64,000 nt of DNA. It comes from Paenibacillus thalictri. GTDB lineage: Bacteria > Bacillota > Bacilli > Paenibacillales > NBRC-103111. This document shows positions 24,539 through 32,966 of the stretch, in pieces. A model generated the notes under the pieces. It was given only the letters and a program-made list of their open reading frames with translations. It did not search any database and was not told the DNA's origin. The DNA is taken from NCBI RefSeq assembly GCF_004307995.1, contig NZ_SIRE01000006.1, positions 1 through 64,000 of the forward strand, given 5' to 3'. Position 1 is the stretch's first letter. Every line of letters starts with the position of its first letter. Made by a program: the position numbers and the translations under genes.

Positions 24539-25744
24539 CTAATTTGGCTGATTCAATAACGCATGAGCTTCGCGGGCGATCACAAGCTCTTCGTTGGTCG
24601 GAATCACGAGTACGGCGACACGGGATGCCGGAGATGAAATCAGCCGCTCACTGCCGGAACGCTGCGCATTTAACTCATCGTCCAGCTCAATGCCCATAAA
24701 CGTTAGATTATCGCATACGGCTTTGCGTAATATCGCCGAATTTTCCCCGACGCCTGCGGTAAATACTAGCACATCCAGCCCGTTCATCGCCGCGGCATAT
24801 GCGCCGATATATTTACGCAGCCGGTATTCGTACATTTGGAAAGCAAGCTCCGCTTTCGAATCGCCGTCTTGCATGGCCTGCTGAATTTCCCTCATATCAC
24901 TCGACGTTCCGGAGATAGCCATCAGACCGCTATGTTTATTGAGCATGGAATTGACTTCATTTAAGGTCAGCTCCTCCTTGCTCATCGCAAAAGGCACGAT
25001 AGCCGGATCGATATCGCCGCTGCGCGTCCCCATCATCAAACCTTCCAGCGGGGTCATGCCCATGCTTGTATCCAGCGATTTGCCTCCGAGCACAGCCGTA
25101 CAGCTCGCGCCGTTGCCGATATGGCATGTAATCATTTTCAGCTGCTCAAGCGGTTTGCCAAGAAAAGCGGCAGCATGTTTGCTGACATAATCGTGAGATG
25201 TGCCGTGAAAACCGTAACGGCGGATTTTATGACGTTTATACAAAACCATAGGTATCGGATACAAATAAGATAATGGCGGCATCGTTTGATGAAATGCGGT
25301 ATCGAACGTCACGGTCTGCGAAACTTCCGGAATATTCGCCTCAACAGCGGTGATCCCAAGCAAATGCGCGGGATTGTGCAGCGGGGCCAGGTCGAACAAT
25401 TGCTTGATTTCCCGCTTTACTTCCTCGTTTACAATCACGGTTCCCTTAAAGCTTTCCCCGCCGTGAACGACGCGGTGCCCTACAGCATCAATTTCGTTAA
25501 CCGATTTCAAAACCCCGGTATCGGGATCGACAATCGAAGCAAGCACTTTGCGGATTGCCGTCGTGTGGTCCAATATTTCACTGACCTCGCGCAGCTCCGG
25601 GCCATTCTCGGGTTCATAGGTCAAAATCGCGGTTTCCATGCCGATCCGCTCCACTTTGCCTTTGGCCAAAACAGATTCGTCATGCATTCTGTAAAGCTGA
25701 AACTTCAGCGACGAACTTCCCGCATTAATGACAAGTATTTTCAT
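24539..25744 (-). CDS. ackA: Acetate kinase
   Basis: AckA interconverts acetyl phosphate and acetate with ATP/ADP. The 401-residue length fits acetate rather than butyrate kinase. Marks include VINAGSSSLKFQL at the N terminus, AVGHRVVHGG, GFHGTSHDYV, GNGASC and FTAGVGENS. The ATG overlaps the stop of the upstream hydroxyacyl-CoA dehydrogenase gene (ATGA), so the two are translationally coupled. No pta gene is nearby. The pair occupies the place between ypmB and asnS where B. subtilis has aspB. Confidence 0.96.
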   Translation of the reverse strand: MKILVINAGSSSLKFQLYRMHDESVLAKGKVERIGMETAILTYEPENGPELREVSEILDHTTAIRKVLASIVDPDTGVLKSVNEIDAVGHRVVHGGESFKGTVIVNEEVKREIKQLFDLAPLHNPAHLLGITAVEANIPEVSQTVTFDTAFHQTMPPLSYLYPIPMVLYKRHKIRRYGFHGTSHDYVSKHAAAFLGKPLEQLKMITCHIGNGASCTAVLGGKSLDTSMGMTPLEGLMMGTRSGDIDPAIVPFAMSKEELTLNEVNSMLNKHSGLMAISGTSSDMREIQQAMQDGDSKAELAFQMYEYRLRKYIGAYAAAMNGLDVLVFTAGVGENSAILRKAVCDNLTFMGIELDDELNAQRSGSERLISSPASRVAVLVIPTNEELVIAREAHALLNQPN

Positions 25745-26616
25745 AGTATCCGGTCACCGTCCTTGTCATACTTAAAGAAACCTTCTCCGGTTTTGACCCC
25801 AAGCTGTCCCGCTCTGACCATCTGTTTAAGCATCGCCGCAGGGCGGTATTTCAAGTCTCCGAATTCGCGGAACATCCGCTCCATAGCGGCCATCACCGAG
25901 TCCAACCCAAAGCGGTCCGCCATCTCCAGCGGGCCGTAATGAAAACTGTAGCCGATACGCATCGCATTATCAATATCTTCGGCGGCAGCCACCCGTTCGG
26001 AGAGCACATGCAGCGCTTCATTAATCAACACGCATATTAATCGTGTCGTCACATAACCCGGAGATTCATAGACTTGAATTCCATGTTTCTCAATGGTCTC
26101 GGTCACAAATTGCCGAGTCGCCAGGAACGTTTCTTCCGAGGTCTTGAGCCCGCGGATAATTTCTACGAGGTCAATTTTCGCAACCGGAGGCAAAAAGTGA
26201 ATCCCGATAACCCTCTCCGGGTGCTTGGTTACCGCCGCGAGCTCCGTTAAGCTGAGCGTGGATGTGTTGCTGGCGAGAATAACCTTGCGCGGGCATAGTT
26301 CATCCAGCTGGCAGAACAGCGCTTTCTTTAATTCCAAATCCTCAGTGATCGACTCAATGACCATATCGCAATCGGCAAGCCCGCTATAGTCGGTAACTTT
26401 ATGTATCTTCGAGAGCAGCAGCTTTTTCTCCGCTGCCGTAATCGCCCACTTTACCATTTGCTTGTCGAGACTCGAACCAATTTGCTCCCAAGCTTCCTCC
26501 AGCTTCTCCGGAGTCCGTTCCATCAGCAGCACTTCCAACCCTTTGGCCGCAAGCATTTCTGCAATGCCTTGTCCCATCGTGCCGGCACCAAGCACACCGA
26601 TTTTTTTCATCGCCAT
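25741..26616 (-). CDS. 3-hydroxybutyryl-CoA dehydrogenase
   Basis: This 291-residue NAD-dependent hydroxyacyl-CoA dehydrogenase has the Rossmann start KKIGVLGAGTMGQGIAEML, SNTSTLSLTEL, and the catalytic histidine in IGIHFLPPV. The C-terminal domain includes GYVTTRLICVLINEA. It could act in short-chain fatty acid breakdown or butyrate/PHB-type metabolism; coupling with acetate kinase suggests a role near acyl-CoA/acyl-phosphate balance (inference). The start MAMKK follows AAGGTGG at 9 nt. Confidence 0.92.
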   Translation of the reverse strand: MAMKKIGVLGAGTMGQGIAEMLAAKGLEVLLMERTPEKLEEAWEQIGSSLDKQMVKWAITAAEKKLLLSKIHKVTDYSGLADCDMVIESITEDLELKKALFCQLDELCPRKVILASNTSTLSLTELAAVTKHPERVIGIHFLPPVAKIDLVEIIRGLKTSEETFLATRQFVTETIEKHGIQVYESPGYVTTRLICVLINEALHVLSERVAAAEDIDNAMRIGYSFHYGPLEMADRFGLDSVMAAMERMFREFGDLKYRPAAMLKQMVRAGQLGVKTGEGFFKYDKDGDRIL

Positions 26617-26656
26617 CACAAAGCACCACCTTTTATCTCTATTTGCCCTCACTGGT

Positions 26657-26685
26657 ATAATACATAAATAACAGGCGCTTTGCAG
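26657..26685 (-). promoter_or_regulatory. Candidate promoter of hbd-ackA
   Basis: On the minus strand CTGCAA and TATTAT are 17 bp apart, about 40 bp before the hbd start. Confidence 0.45.
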
Positions 26686-26751
26686 TGATGAATCATACAA
26701 TAAAAAGCACCACATTATAGTATACACCAAGACCCCCCCTGTTGAAAAAGA

Positions 26752-26797
26752 CGCAAAAAAAAGCTCCGCCTCCAGCAAATGGAATCAGGCGGAGCTT
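26752..26797 (-). terminator. Terminator of the FtsH-like gene
   Basis: On the minus strand AAGCTCCGCCTGATTCC pairs with its downstream arm GGAGGCGGAGCTT and is followed by at least eight T residues, 12 bp after the stop codon. Confidence 0.9.
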
Positions 26798-26808
26798 CTT
26801 AACCTATT

Positions 26809-28311
26809 TTAGGCCAGCTGCAAGTTGGAAGCGGACAACAGCTCGCGGAACTGATCGCCGGAAAGCACTTCTTCCTGAATCAAGATGTCCAGCGATTGTT
26901 CGAATACGGCGCGGTGCTGTTGAAGCAGCTCTCTAGTCGAATTGGTGAGCATTTCTAGGATCGCCGCATTTTCTTTCATCAGTTCCTCTTTGGTGACCAT
27001 CTGCCGGTCTATGATTCCCAAATTGGTCAAACCGCAATCCATCATCGTATGCACCAGATTAAGCGCCTGCTCGAAATCGTTGCGTGAGCCGGTGCTGCGC
27101 CCGCCGTAAAACATCTCTTCCGCCGCGGCGCCACCCAGCGCAATCATAATCTGCTGCTCCAAGTGCTCCTTCGTATACAGGTATTGGTCCTGCTGCGGAT
27201 TGTGACGCACATAACCAAGCGCCTTGCCGCGCGGGCTTAAAGCAACCTGAGAGACGGAGCCCGGTCGTACCGTCTCGGCTACAATCGCATGGCCTAACTC
27301 ATGTAGCGCCACGCGGTCGCGTTCTTCCTTGGTCGATTCGCGGTCCGTCTTCTCGCCCATCATCACTTTATCGACGGCAAGAGACAGGTGACGCTGCTCG
27401 ATATGGCTCACTTCGTCGCGCATCGCATAAATCGCCGCTTCGTTCATGACGCTTTCCAGTTGAGCGCCGGAGAAACCGAAAGTTTCCTCGGCGACATGCT
27501 CAAGCTCAACTGCCTCTGCAATCGGCTTGTTTTTGCTGTGAATGTTCAAGATGTGCAGACGCCCCTTTTTATCCGGCAAATCAACTTCGATATGACGGTC
27601 AAAACGTCCAGGGCGAAGCAGCGCACTGTCGAGCATTTCCTTGCGGTTAGTGGCCGCGACAATCAGCACACGCGGCGATTCGCTGGTATGAATACCATCC
27701 ATTTCGGTCAACAGCTGGTTTAACGTCTGATCGTATTCGCGATGCTGACCGCCGTCGCGTTTGCCGCCAATAACGTCGATCTCATCGATGAAAATAATCG
27801 CACTTTCCTTGTTTTCCTTTTGGGCGCGGGTACGAGCCTCTTTGAACAGGTCGCGGATGCGGCTTGCCCCTACGCCGACATACATCTCCACAAACTCACT
27901 GCCGGCGGCAGCCATAAACACGGAGTTCGTATAATGCGCCGCGGCTTTCGCCATCAGCGTTTTACCAGTCCCCGGAGGGCCTGTCAGCAATATCCCTTTC
28001 AGCGGACGAATGCCCAGCTTCTGAATTTCATCATAACGGATCAAAAAGTCCAAAGCTTCTTTCAGCTCTTTTTTTGCGCGGTCTTGGCCGCCGATTTCCT
28101 CAAATGTGAGAAACGAAGGAGCGCGCGGTTTACCGCGCCGGTCGCCTCCACCAACTCCCATCGTGCCGCCGCGCATACGTGTCATAAAGAAGAGAGACCC
28201 TAGCAATACGGTCATAAAAATAAGCGGAATGACATTAACGCCGACAAACGCAAGAAACACCAAAATGACAGGCACAATTCCAATGAGTATCTCTTTACCG
28301 TACTTACTCAT
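26809..28311 (-). CDS. FtsH-like membrane AAA+ metalloprotease lacking the external domain
   Basis: The 500-residue protein has two N-terminal membrane segments (about 8-27 and 29-44) separated by almost nothing, so the FtsH extracytoplasmic domain of about 75-100 residues is absent. The AAA+ core is intact: Walker A GPPGTGKT (111-118), pore loop MYVGVG (143-148), Walker B IIFIDEID (172-179), second-region LLRPGRFDRH (231-240). The M41 protease domain has HELGH (337-341) and the third zinc ligand Asp412 in GSRNDFEQA. Canonical FtsH is about 600-700 residues, so this is probably a paralogue. It overlaps by 8 bp with the upstream gene for a one-pass membrane protein. Confidence 0.92.
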   Translation of the reverse strand: MSKYGKEILIGIVPVILVFLAFVGVNVIPLIFMTVLLGSLFFMTRMRGGTMGVGGGDRRGKPRAPSFLTFEEIGGQDRAKKELKEALDFLIRYDEIQKLGIRPLKGILLTGPPGTGKTLMAKAAAHYTNSVFMAAAGSEFVEMYVGVGASRIRDLFKEARTRAQKENKESAIIFIDEIDVIGGKRDGGQHREYDQTLNQLLTEMDGIHTSESPRVLIVAATNRKEMLDSALLRPGRFDRHIEVDLPDKKGRLHILNIHSKNKPIAEAVELEHVAEETFGFSGAQLESVMNEAAIYAMRDEVSHIEQRHLSLAVDKVMMGEKTDRESTKEERDRVALHELGHAIVAETVRPGSVSQVALSPRGKALGYVRHNPQQDQYLYTKEHLEQQIMIALGGAAAEEMFYGGRSTGSRNDFEQALNLVHTMMDCGLTNLGIIDRQMVTKEELMKENAAILEMLTNSTRELLQQHRAVFEQSLDILIQEEVLSGDQFRELLSASNLQLA

Positions 28312-28837
28312 TTGGCCACACTCCTATCTTGGCAGGCGTACGCGGTAAAATCACAAACTTGCTTTGTGTGCCGTCCGTGATGCGAATATATACGTTTTTA
28401 TCGTCCATTTGCGTATCTGTTTGTAAACCGTTCACTTGTTTGGCTTTATCCTGCAATGTTGCCGGAATATCGGAATAATGTTTGGTTTCCATCGCCTGAG
28501 CTACATCAAATAACACCGAAGACCACCACTGATCCAAGGCCGGTACGGAATCATTCGTCACTTTAACGGACAATTCTTTTTTCCCTAATATCGAAGCACC
28601 GTCGGTTGTGATTTTGTGAACTATTTCACGAAGGTTGGCGTCTGAATTCAGCTTCAGATCGATATCCGCCTCGCTGCTGGTCAGCGTCATGCCTGCCGAC
28701 TGTACTCCGGGTGCGGACGTAATGATTTTATTTAAAGGATTTTCCATAGCCAAACTTTGATAAGTAAAATACCCCCCAAACAATACAACCGCACTGATAC
28801 AGACGGTTACTAAGACAGGTAAGAGACGTAACTTCAT
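28304..28837 (-). CDS. Single-pass membrane protein, unknown function, next to the FtsH-like gene
   Basis: The 177-residue protein has one N-terminal membrane segment (about 5-27; LLPVLVTVCISAVVLFGGYF) and about 150 residues that should face outward, with no Cys and no domain I recognise. The gene ends inside the first codons of the FtsH-like gene, so the two products are made together. It may be the partner, adaptor or detached external domain of that protease (inference). The start follows AAGGGGG at 10 nt. Confidence 0.75.
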   Translation of the reverse strand: MKLRLLPVLVTVCISAVVLFGGYFTYQSLAMENPLNKIITSAPGVQSAGMTLTSSEADIDLKLNSDANLREIVHKITTDGASILGKKELSVKVTNDSVPALDQWWSSVLFDVAQAMETKHYSDIPATLQDKAKQVNGLQTDTQMDDKNVYIRITDGTQSKFVILPRTPAKIGVWPNE

Positions 28838-29040
28838 AAAGCAACGTCCCCCTTTCTTGTTATTGTATTTTCATTATAAATGACTTAGCTTAAAATTCGC
28901 TGAAGTGAGATTTGCCAATGTTTTGCTGCCCAATCGCAGTATCGAAATCGGAGTCGGTTGGATTCCATCGGCGATAACTTGCTTGCCGATATACGAAAGT
29001 ATAACACACGCTCCCCGCGAATGCTGATGTAATGTGTGGA

Positions 29041-29160
29041 AAAAAAGCCGGACCTGCGCTCAGGAGGCCACTGAAAAGGTGAACGCTGATGCTTCTCCAG
29101 CATGATTTCGCTCACTTAAGCTGCTTTTTCAGTGGCCTCACTGTTCAGAGGCCCGGCTTT
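29041..29160 (-). repeat. Nested inverted repeat: MITE-like insert inside a terminator
   Basis: Outer arms AAAGCCGG (29044-29051) and CCGGCTTT (29153-29160) enclose inner 14-bp perfect arms GAGGCCACTGAAAA (29064-29077) and TTTTCAGTGGCCTC (29126-29139). On the minus strand it lies 16 bp after the ypmB stop and ends in seven T residues. The inner arms look like terminal repeats of a small non-autonomous element that entered a terminator loop. The whole 120-nt structure may still terminate. Confidence 0.6.
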
Positions 29161-29175
29161 CTTAAATATTTGATT

Positions 29176-29667
29176 TTATTGGAGGCTCAGCCGGTACGTA
29201 TCGATCAGCGAGCCGTCCGTAAATGCGTAATAATTATAAAAGAAATGTTCTCCGCCATCCGCGGGCTTTTTGTAAAAGGCTTCCCAAACCAGCTGATCGT
29301 CCAATTTGCCCGGCGTCACTCGGAGCAGACTGGCCTCCGGATCGGCGGCCGTCAGCGATTGCTCGACTTGTTCCTGGGTTACGCCGTCGGAAGCCATCTC
29401 CGTGATGACCTCGTCTTCGCTTACCCACACAATGACAGGATGCCCGATTTTATCTTCTCCCTGAATGACCGTATATTGCTTATTGGAGATAAACCGGTCA
29501 ACTTTGACAGGTTTGACAAGCACCGTCTTCTCGTATGCGGTATTAACGGCATCCCTGTAAGTGGCCCATTCGTCTTCGTGAATAAGAGAGAAAAACTTCA
29601 ACCCCAGAAGAACAAACGCTACAATAAAAATGGCGGAACCGATTCCTATTTTATGCTTCAGCTTCAT
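29176..29667 (-). CDS. TseB/YpmB-like membrane-anchored protein (DUF5590)
   Basis: The 163-residue protein has an N-terminal membrane anchor (about 6-26; IGIGSAIFIVAFVLLGLKFF) and two cystatin/PepSY-like folds outside. B. subtilis YpmB (TseB) interacts with PBP2A and influences cell-wall elongation. Here too it sits between dinG and asnS, supporting orthology. It begins 13 bp after the mtaD stop and probably shares its transcript. Start ATG follows AAGGCGG. Confidence 0.85.
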   Translation of the reverse strand: MKLKHKIGIGSAIFIVAFVLLGLKFFSLIHEDEWATYRDAVNTAYEKTVLVKPVKVDRFISNKQYTVIQGEDKIGHPVIVWVSEDEVITEMASDGVTQEQVEQSLTAADPEASLLRVTPGKLDDQLVWEAFYKKPADGGEHFFYNYYAFTDGSLIDTYRLSLQ

Positions 29668-29680
29668 GAAAAACGCCGCC

Positions 29681-30976
29681 TTATGACGAGGTCAGCCGTT
29701 CAAAGCATGCCTGAGCTTCGTATTTGATCTTCTCTTCATCCAAAGTCAAACACTCGCCGCCGCGGACAATCCATTGACCATCCACACACACGTCCGTTAC
29801 GTCTTTGGCCGAAGCCGAATAAATCATGTGGGAAATATAGTTGGTTTTCGGATAAAAATGCGGCTGATCGATATCCACGGCGATCAGATCGGCCTTCATG
29901 CCGGGAACAAGCTGACCTACTTCATGAAGCCAAATCGACTTGGCTCCATCGATTGTCCCCATTTGCAGCGCTTCGAATGCCGGAACCGCAACTGGATCTC
30001 CGGATACGCCTTTGTGAAGCAAAGCGGCAAGACGCATTTCTTCGAACATATCCAAATTGTTGTTGCTTGCCGAGCTGTCCGTACCCAGCGATACAAGCAC
30101 ACCCGCTTTGCGCAGCTCAGGAACTCTTGCAATGCCGCTGGCCAGTTTCAAGTTGCTGCCCGGGTTATGGGATACACGCACGTCATAACGTGCGAGCGTT
30201 GCGATCTCCTCGTCGGTCAGATGAACGCCATGTGCGACAAGTGTCGGTCTGGCAAACATGCCAAGCTTCTCAAGGTGAGCAACCGGGCGCAAACCGTACT
30301 GTTCTTCATTCTCCTGCACTTCTCTTCTTGATTCGGACATATGCGTATGGATCGGCAGGTTCAGATCATGAGCCGCTTGAACGATACGTTCGATATAATC
30401 TGGAGGACAGGTGTAAGGCGCATGCGGCGACATCATCGTGGTGATGCGGCCGTTAGCTTTGCCGTGCCAGTCTTTGGCGAACTGCACCGCTTCTTTAAGC
30501 TTGGCATCCTGCACATCGGGCGGACATAAGCCGATCACGCCGCGCGTCAGGCACGCTCTCATTCCCGATTGCTCAACAGCCTGCGCCACTTCGTTCATAT
30601 GATCGTACATATCTACGAATGTGGTTGTGCCGCCTTTTACCATCTCCAAAATCGACAACTCGGTACCAAATCGAACGTCCTCAGCCGTAAACTTCCCTTC
30701 GATCGGCCACATTTTTTCCTGCAGCCATACCTGCAGCGCCAGATCGTCGCCATAACCCCGAAGCAGAGACATCGCGGCGTGACAATGCGTATTTACAAGA
30801 CCGGGCATAAATAACTTGCCTGTTCCGTCTATCACTTCATCGTATTGATCGAGCGGCTGGTTCGGCGTACTGCCGATATAAGTAATGCGGTCATCTTGTA
30901 TTTCCAAACAGCCCGTTACAACCTGCGTGTCCGCCATCGTGATAAACGTGCCGTTCTTAATTAATGTCGTTTTCAT
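29681..30976 (-). CDS. mtaD: 5-methylthioadenosine/S-adenosylhomocysteine deaminase
   Basis: This 431-residue amidohydrolase shows metal ligands in NTHCHAAMSLLRG, HTHMSES, VAHGVHLT and LGTDSSASNNNLDM. It resembles TrzA/AtzA-type S-adenosylhomocysteine or methylthioadenosine deaminases, which act in S-adenosylmethionine by-product recycling. That fits the methionine-salvage genes elsewhere in this window, though related amidohydrolases use other substrates. The ATG at MKTTLIKNG follows GGAAA. Confidence 0.88.
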   Translation of the reverse strand: MKTTLIKNGTFITMADTQVVTGCLEIQDDRITYIGSTPNQPLDQYDEVIDGTGKLFMPGLVNTHCHAAMSLLRGYGDDLALQVWLQEKMWPIEGKFTAEDVRFGTELSILEMVKGGTTTFVDMYDHMNEVAQAVEQSGMRACLTRGVIGLCPPDVQDAKLKEAVQFAKDWHGKANGRITTMMSPHAPYTCPPDYIERIVQAAHDLNLPIHTHMSESRREVQENEEQYGLRPVAHLEKLGMFARPTLVAHGVHLTDEEIATLARYDVRVSHNPGSNLKLASGIARVPELRKAGVLVSLGTDSSASNNNLDMFEEMRLAALLHKGVSGDPVAVPAFEALQMGTIDGAKSIWLHEVGQLVPGMKADLIAVDIDQPHFYPKTNYISHMIYSASAKDVTDVCVDGQWIVRGGECLTLDEEKIKYEAQACFERLTSS

Positions 30977-31150
30977 ATATGATTTCCGTACCTCTCTTCT
31001 GCAATATGTAATAATGTAGAAAATAATTGAAGCGCAAGTCGACATCCTTTTTAACTGTACAACTTCAAGGTGACAAAATCAAGGCAAATTCCCCCAACCC
31101 GCTGCAAACTCACATAATCATGTTCCGTCATCATAATGGTTAAACTATGA

Positions 31151-31180
31151 TTGCAAAACGTCCGATTTGTATGGTATTTT
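31151..31180 (+). promoter_or_regulatory. Candidate promoter of the DUF47-pit operon
   Basis: TTGCAA and TATTTT are separated by 18 bp, about 70 bp upstream of the DUF47 gene. No convincing Pho box pair is visible. Confidence 0.4.
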
Positions 31181-31250
31181 TATCTTTGTGTTCTTTTGGC
31201 TTTTCATTACATAATCGTTAAAATTAAAGGAACGAAACGGGGGAAATGCA

Positions 31251-31871
31251 ATGCTTTTTGCCAAAAAAACCGACACCGATTTTTTGCTGCTGTTAATAAA
31301 ATCGGCGGAAAATTGTTTGCTGGCCGCTCAAACATTCCGAAACGCGATGATGGGGAGTGAGCCGCCTGCAACCTTTTATCCTGAGCTCAGAGAGCTGGAG
31401 CATAAAGGCGACCAAATCACTCACCAAATATTTAAGGGGCTTAACAAAACGTTTATCACCCCTCTCGACCGTGAAGACATCATGGAGCTTGCGGCAAAGC
31501 TGGATGATGTGATGGACGGCATTGAAGCTACAATCGCCCGCTTCGATTACATGAACGTACAGAAAACAGATAAGTTCATGCAAGATTTCTCCGCAGTGCT
31601 CGTTCAGTCGTGCCAGCACATTTTGGATGCGTTTAAGCTTTTACCGCGCAAAAAATATATGCAGATTACGGAACATTCGGTACAGATCAACAGCCTTGAG
31701 AATGAAGGCGATACGTTGATGCGCGAAGGAATCCGTCAAATCTTCCTTCATCCTACCGATCCTTACACCGACTTTAAGTTAAAAGAAATATACGAACGGC
31801 TTGAGCAGACAACAGACGCCTGTGAAGATGTAGCCAATATTCTCGAAAGCGTCGTATTGCGCTACTCTTAA
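31251..31871 (+). CDS. DUF47 (PhoU-like) accessory protein of phosphate transport
   Basis: The 206-residue all-helical protein has the two PhoU-like metal-binding motifs: ELEHKGDQITHQI (about 45-57) and SLENEGDTLMREG (about 148-160). Such proteins are almost always encoded directly before Pit and are thought to regulate it. The pit gene follows after 70 bp. Ribosome site GGGGG at 7 nt. Confidence 0.92.
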   Translation: MLFAKKTDTDFLLLLIKSAENCLLAAQTFRNAMMGSEPPATFYPELRELEHKGDQITHQIFKGLNKTFITPLDREDIMELAAKLDDVMDGIEATIARFDYMNVQKTDKFMQDFSAVLVQSCQHILDAFKLLPRKKYMQITEHSVQINSLENEGDTLMREGIRQIFLHPTDPYTDFKLKEIYERLEQTTDACEDVANILESVVLRYS

Positions 31872-31910
31872 TGGAAACTTCACGATGTGCATCTGTAACC
31901 GCAGTTAAGC

Positions 31911-31935
31911 TCTCCTAACGGAAGCTCTCAGGAGG
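31911..31935 (+). other. Possible ribosome-site-masking hairpin before pit
   Basis: TCTCCT (31911-31916) can pair with AGGAGG (31930-31935), the pit ribosome site, across a 13-nt loop. The stem is only six pairs long, so the effect is uncertain. Confidence 0.3.
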
Positions 31936-31941
31936 AAAAAC

Positions 31942-32943
31942 ATGCTCACCTTACTTATCTTCATCGTTGTACTCGCGCTGGTATTCGATTTTATTAACGG
32001 ATTTCACGATACGGCCAACGCCATTGCGACTTCCATCTCGACACGAGCGCTTACGCCTAAAACCGCCGTTATTATGGCCGCGGTGCTTAATTTTCTGGGA
32101 GCGGTATTTTCTTCCGAGGTGGCCAAAACCGTAGGCGGTAAAATCGCCAATCCCGCCGTTATTCCCAATGGCCTTATGATTGTCATCGCTACGCTGTTTG
32201 CAGCGATCGCCTGGAATTTAATTACGTGGTACTTTGGCATCCCTTCCTCATCTTCCCATACGCTGATCGGCTCCTTAGCCGGGGCGGTCGTTGCCGGAGC
32301 CGGATGGGGCGCTGTCAATTGGTCCGGTTTTAAAGAAATTATTTTAATCCTTGTACTTTCTCCGATTGTCGCTTTTGCCACCGGTTTTCTCATTATGTGG
32401 ATTCTCAAGCAGATTATTATGGCCAAAGGAAACAGCTCGCGCACGAAATTCAACCGCTTGTTTCGCACACTGCAAGTGTTCTCAGCCGCATTGTTGTCTT
32501 TTTCTCATGGCGGCAACGATGCGCAAAAAGCGATGGGCATTATCGTTTTCGCATTAGTCGCTACCGGTGTTCAAACCGATCTTGACGTCCCCTTATGGGT
32601 AAAGCTGCTCGCTGCGACGGCCATGGGTCTTGGATCTTCCATCGGGGGCTGGCGCATTATCAATACCGTCAGCAAAAAGCTAATCAAAATCGAACCGATC
32701 AACGGTTTCGCTTCCGACTTGAATTCATCGATTATCATTCAAGCATCTACTGCAATGGGCATGCCTTTATCGACAACACACGTCATCTCGTCTTCGATTA
32801 TCGGCACGGGCAGCGTGATCAGGTTTTACGATGTCAAATGGTCTGTAGTAACAAAAATGGTAACGACCTGGGTCATTACCATTCCGATCAGCATGGCGCT
32901 GGCGTATGTGCTGTGCAAAATCCTATTCGGCTTGTTCCATTAA
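31942..32943 (+). CDS. pit: Low-affinity inorganic phosphate transporter (Pit family)
   Basis: The 333-residue, roughly ten-segment membrane protein carries the duplicated PiT signatures: FINGFHDTANAIATSIS near the N terminus and LSFSHGGNDAQKAMGII in the middle, plus GxPSSSSHTLIGSLAG and GMPLSTTHVISSSIIG loops. It imports metal-phosphate with protons. It is encoded with its DUF47 partner and is convergent with rex, which begins its 3' end 24 bp away. Confidence 0.95.
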   Translation: MLTLLIFIVVLALVFDFINGFHDTANAIATSISTRALTPKTAVIMAAVLNFLGAVFSSEVAKTVGGKIANPAVIPNGLMIVIATLFAAIAWNLITWYFGIPSSSSHTLIGSLAGAVVAGAGWGAVNWSGFKEIILILVLSPIVAFATGFLIMWILKQIIMAKGNSSRTKFNRLFRTLQVFSAALLSFSHGGNDAQKAMGIIVFALVATGVQTDLDVPLWVKLLAATAMGLGSSIGGWRIINTVSKKLIKIEPINGFASDLNSSIIIQASTAMGMPLSTTHVISSSIIGTGSVIRFYDVKWSVVTKMVTTWVITIPISMALAYVLCKILFGLFH

Positions 32944-32966
32944 GAAGGGACAAGCTTTTTTGTTGT

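Noticed and set aside
28605..28630. Near-match to a Rex operator (TTGTGA-6-TCACGA)
   Set aside because: It lies inside the coding region of the one-pass membrane protein and has a mismatch; no promoter is near it.
28885..29115. 76-codon minus-strand frame
   Set aside because: It runs through the nested inverted repeat and its T-tail, has no good ribosome site and an arginine-rich, non-protein-like composition.
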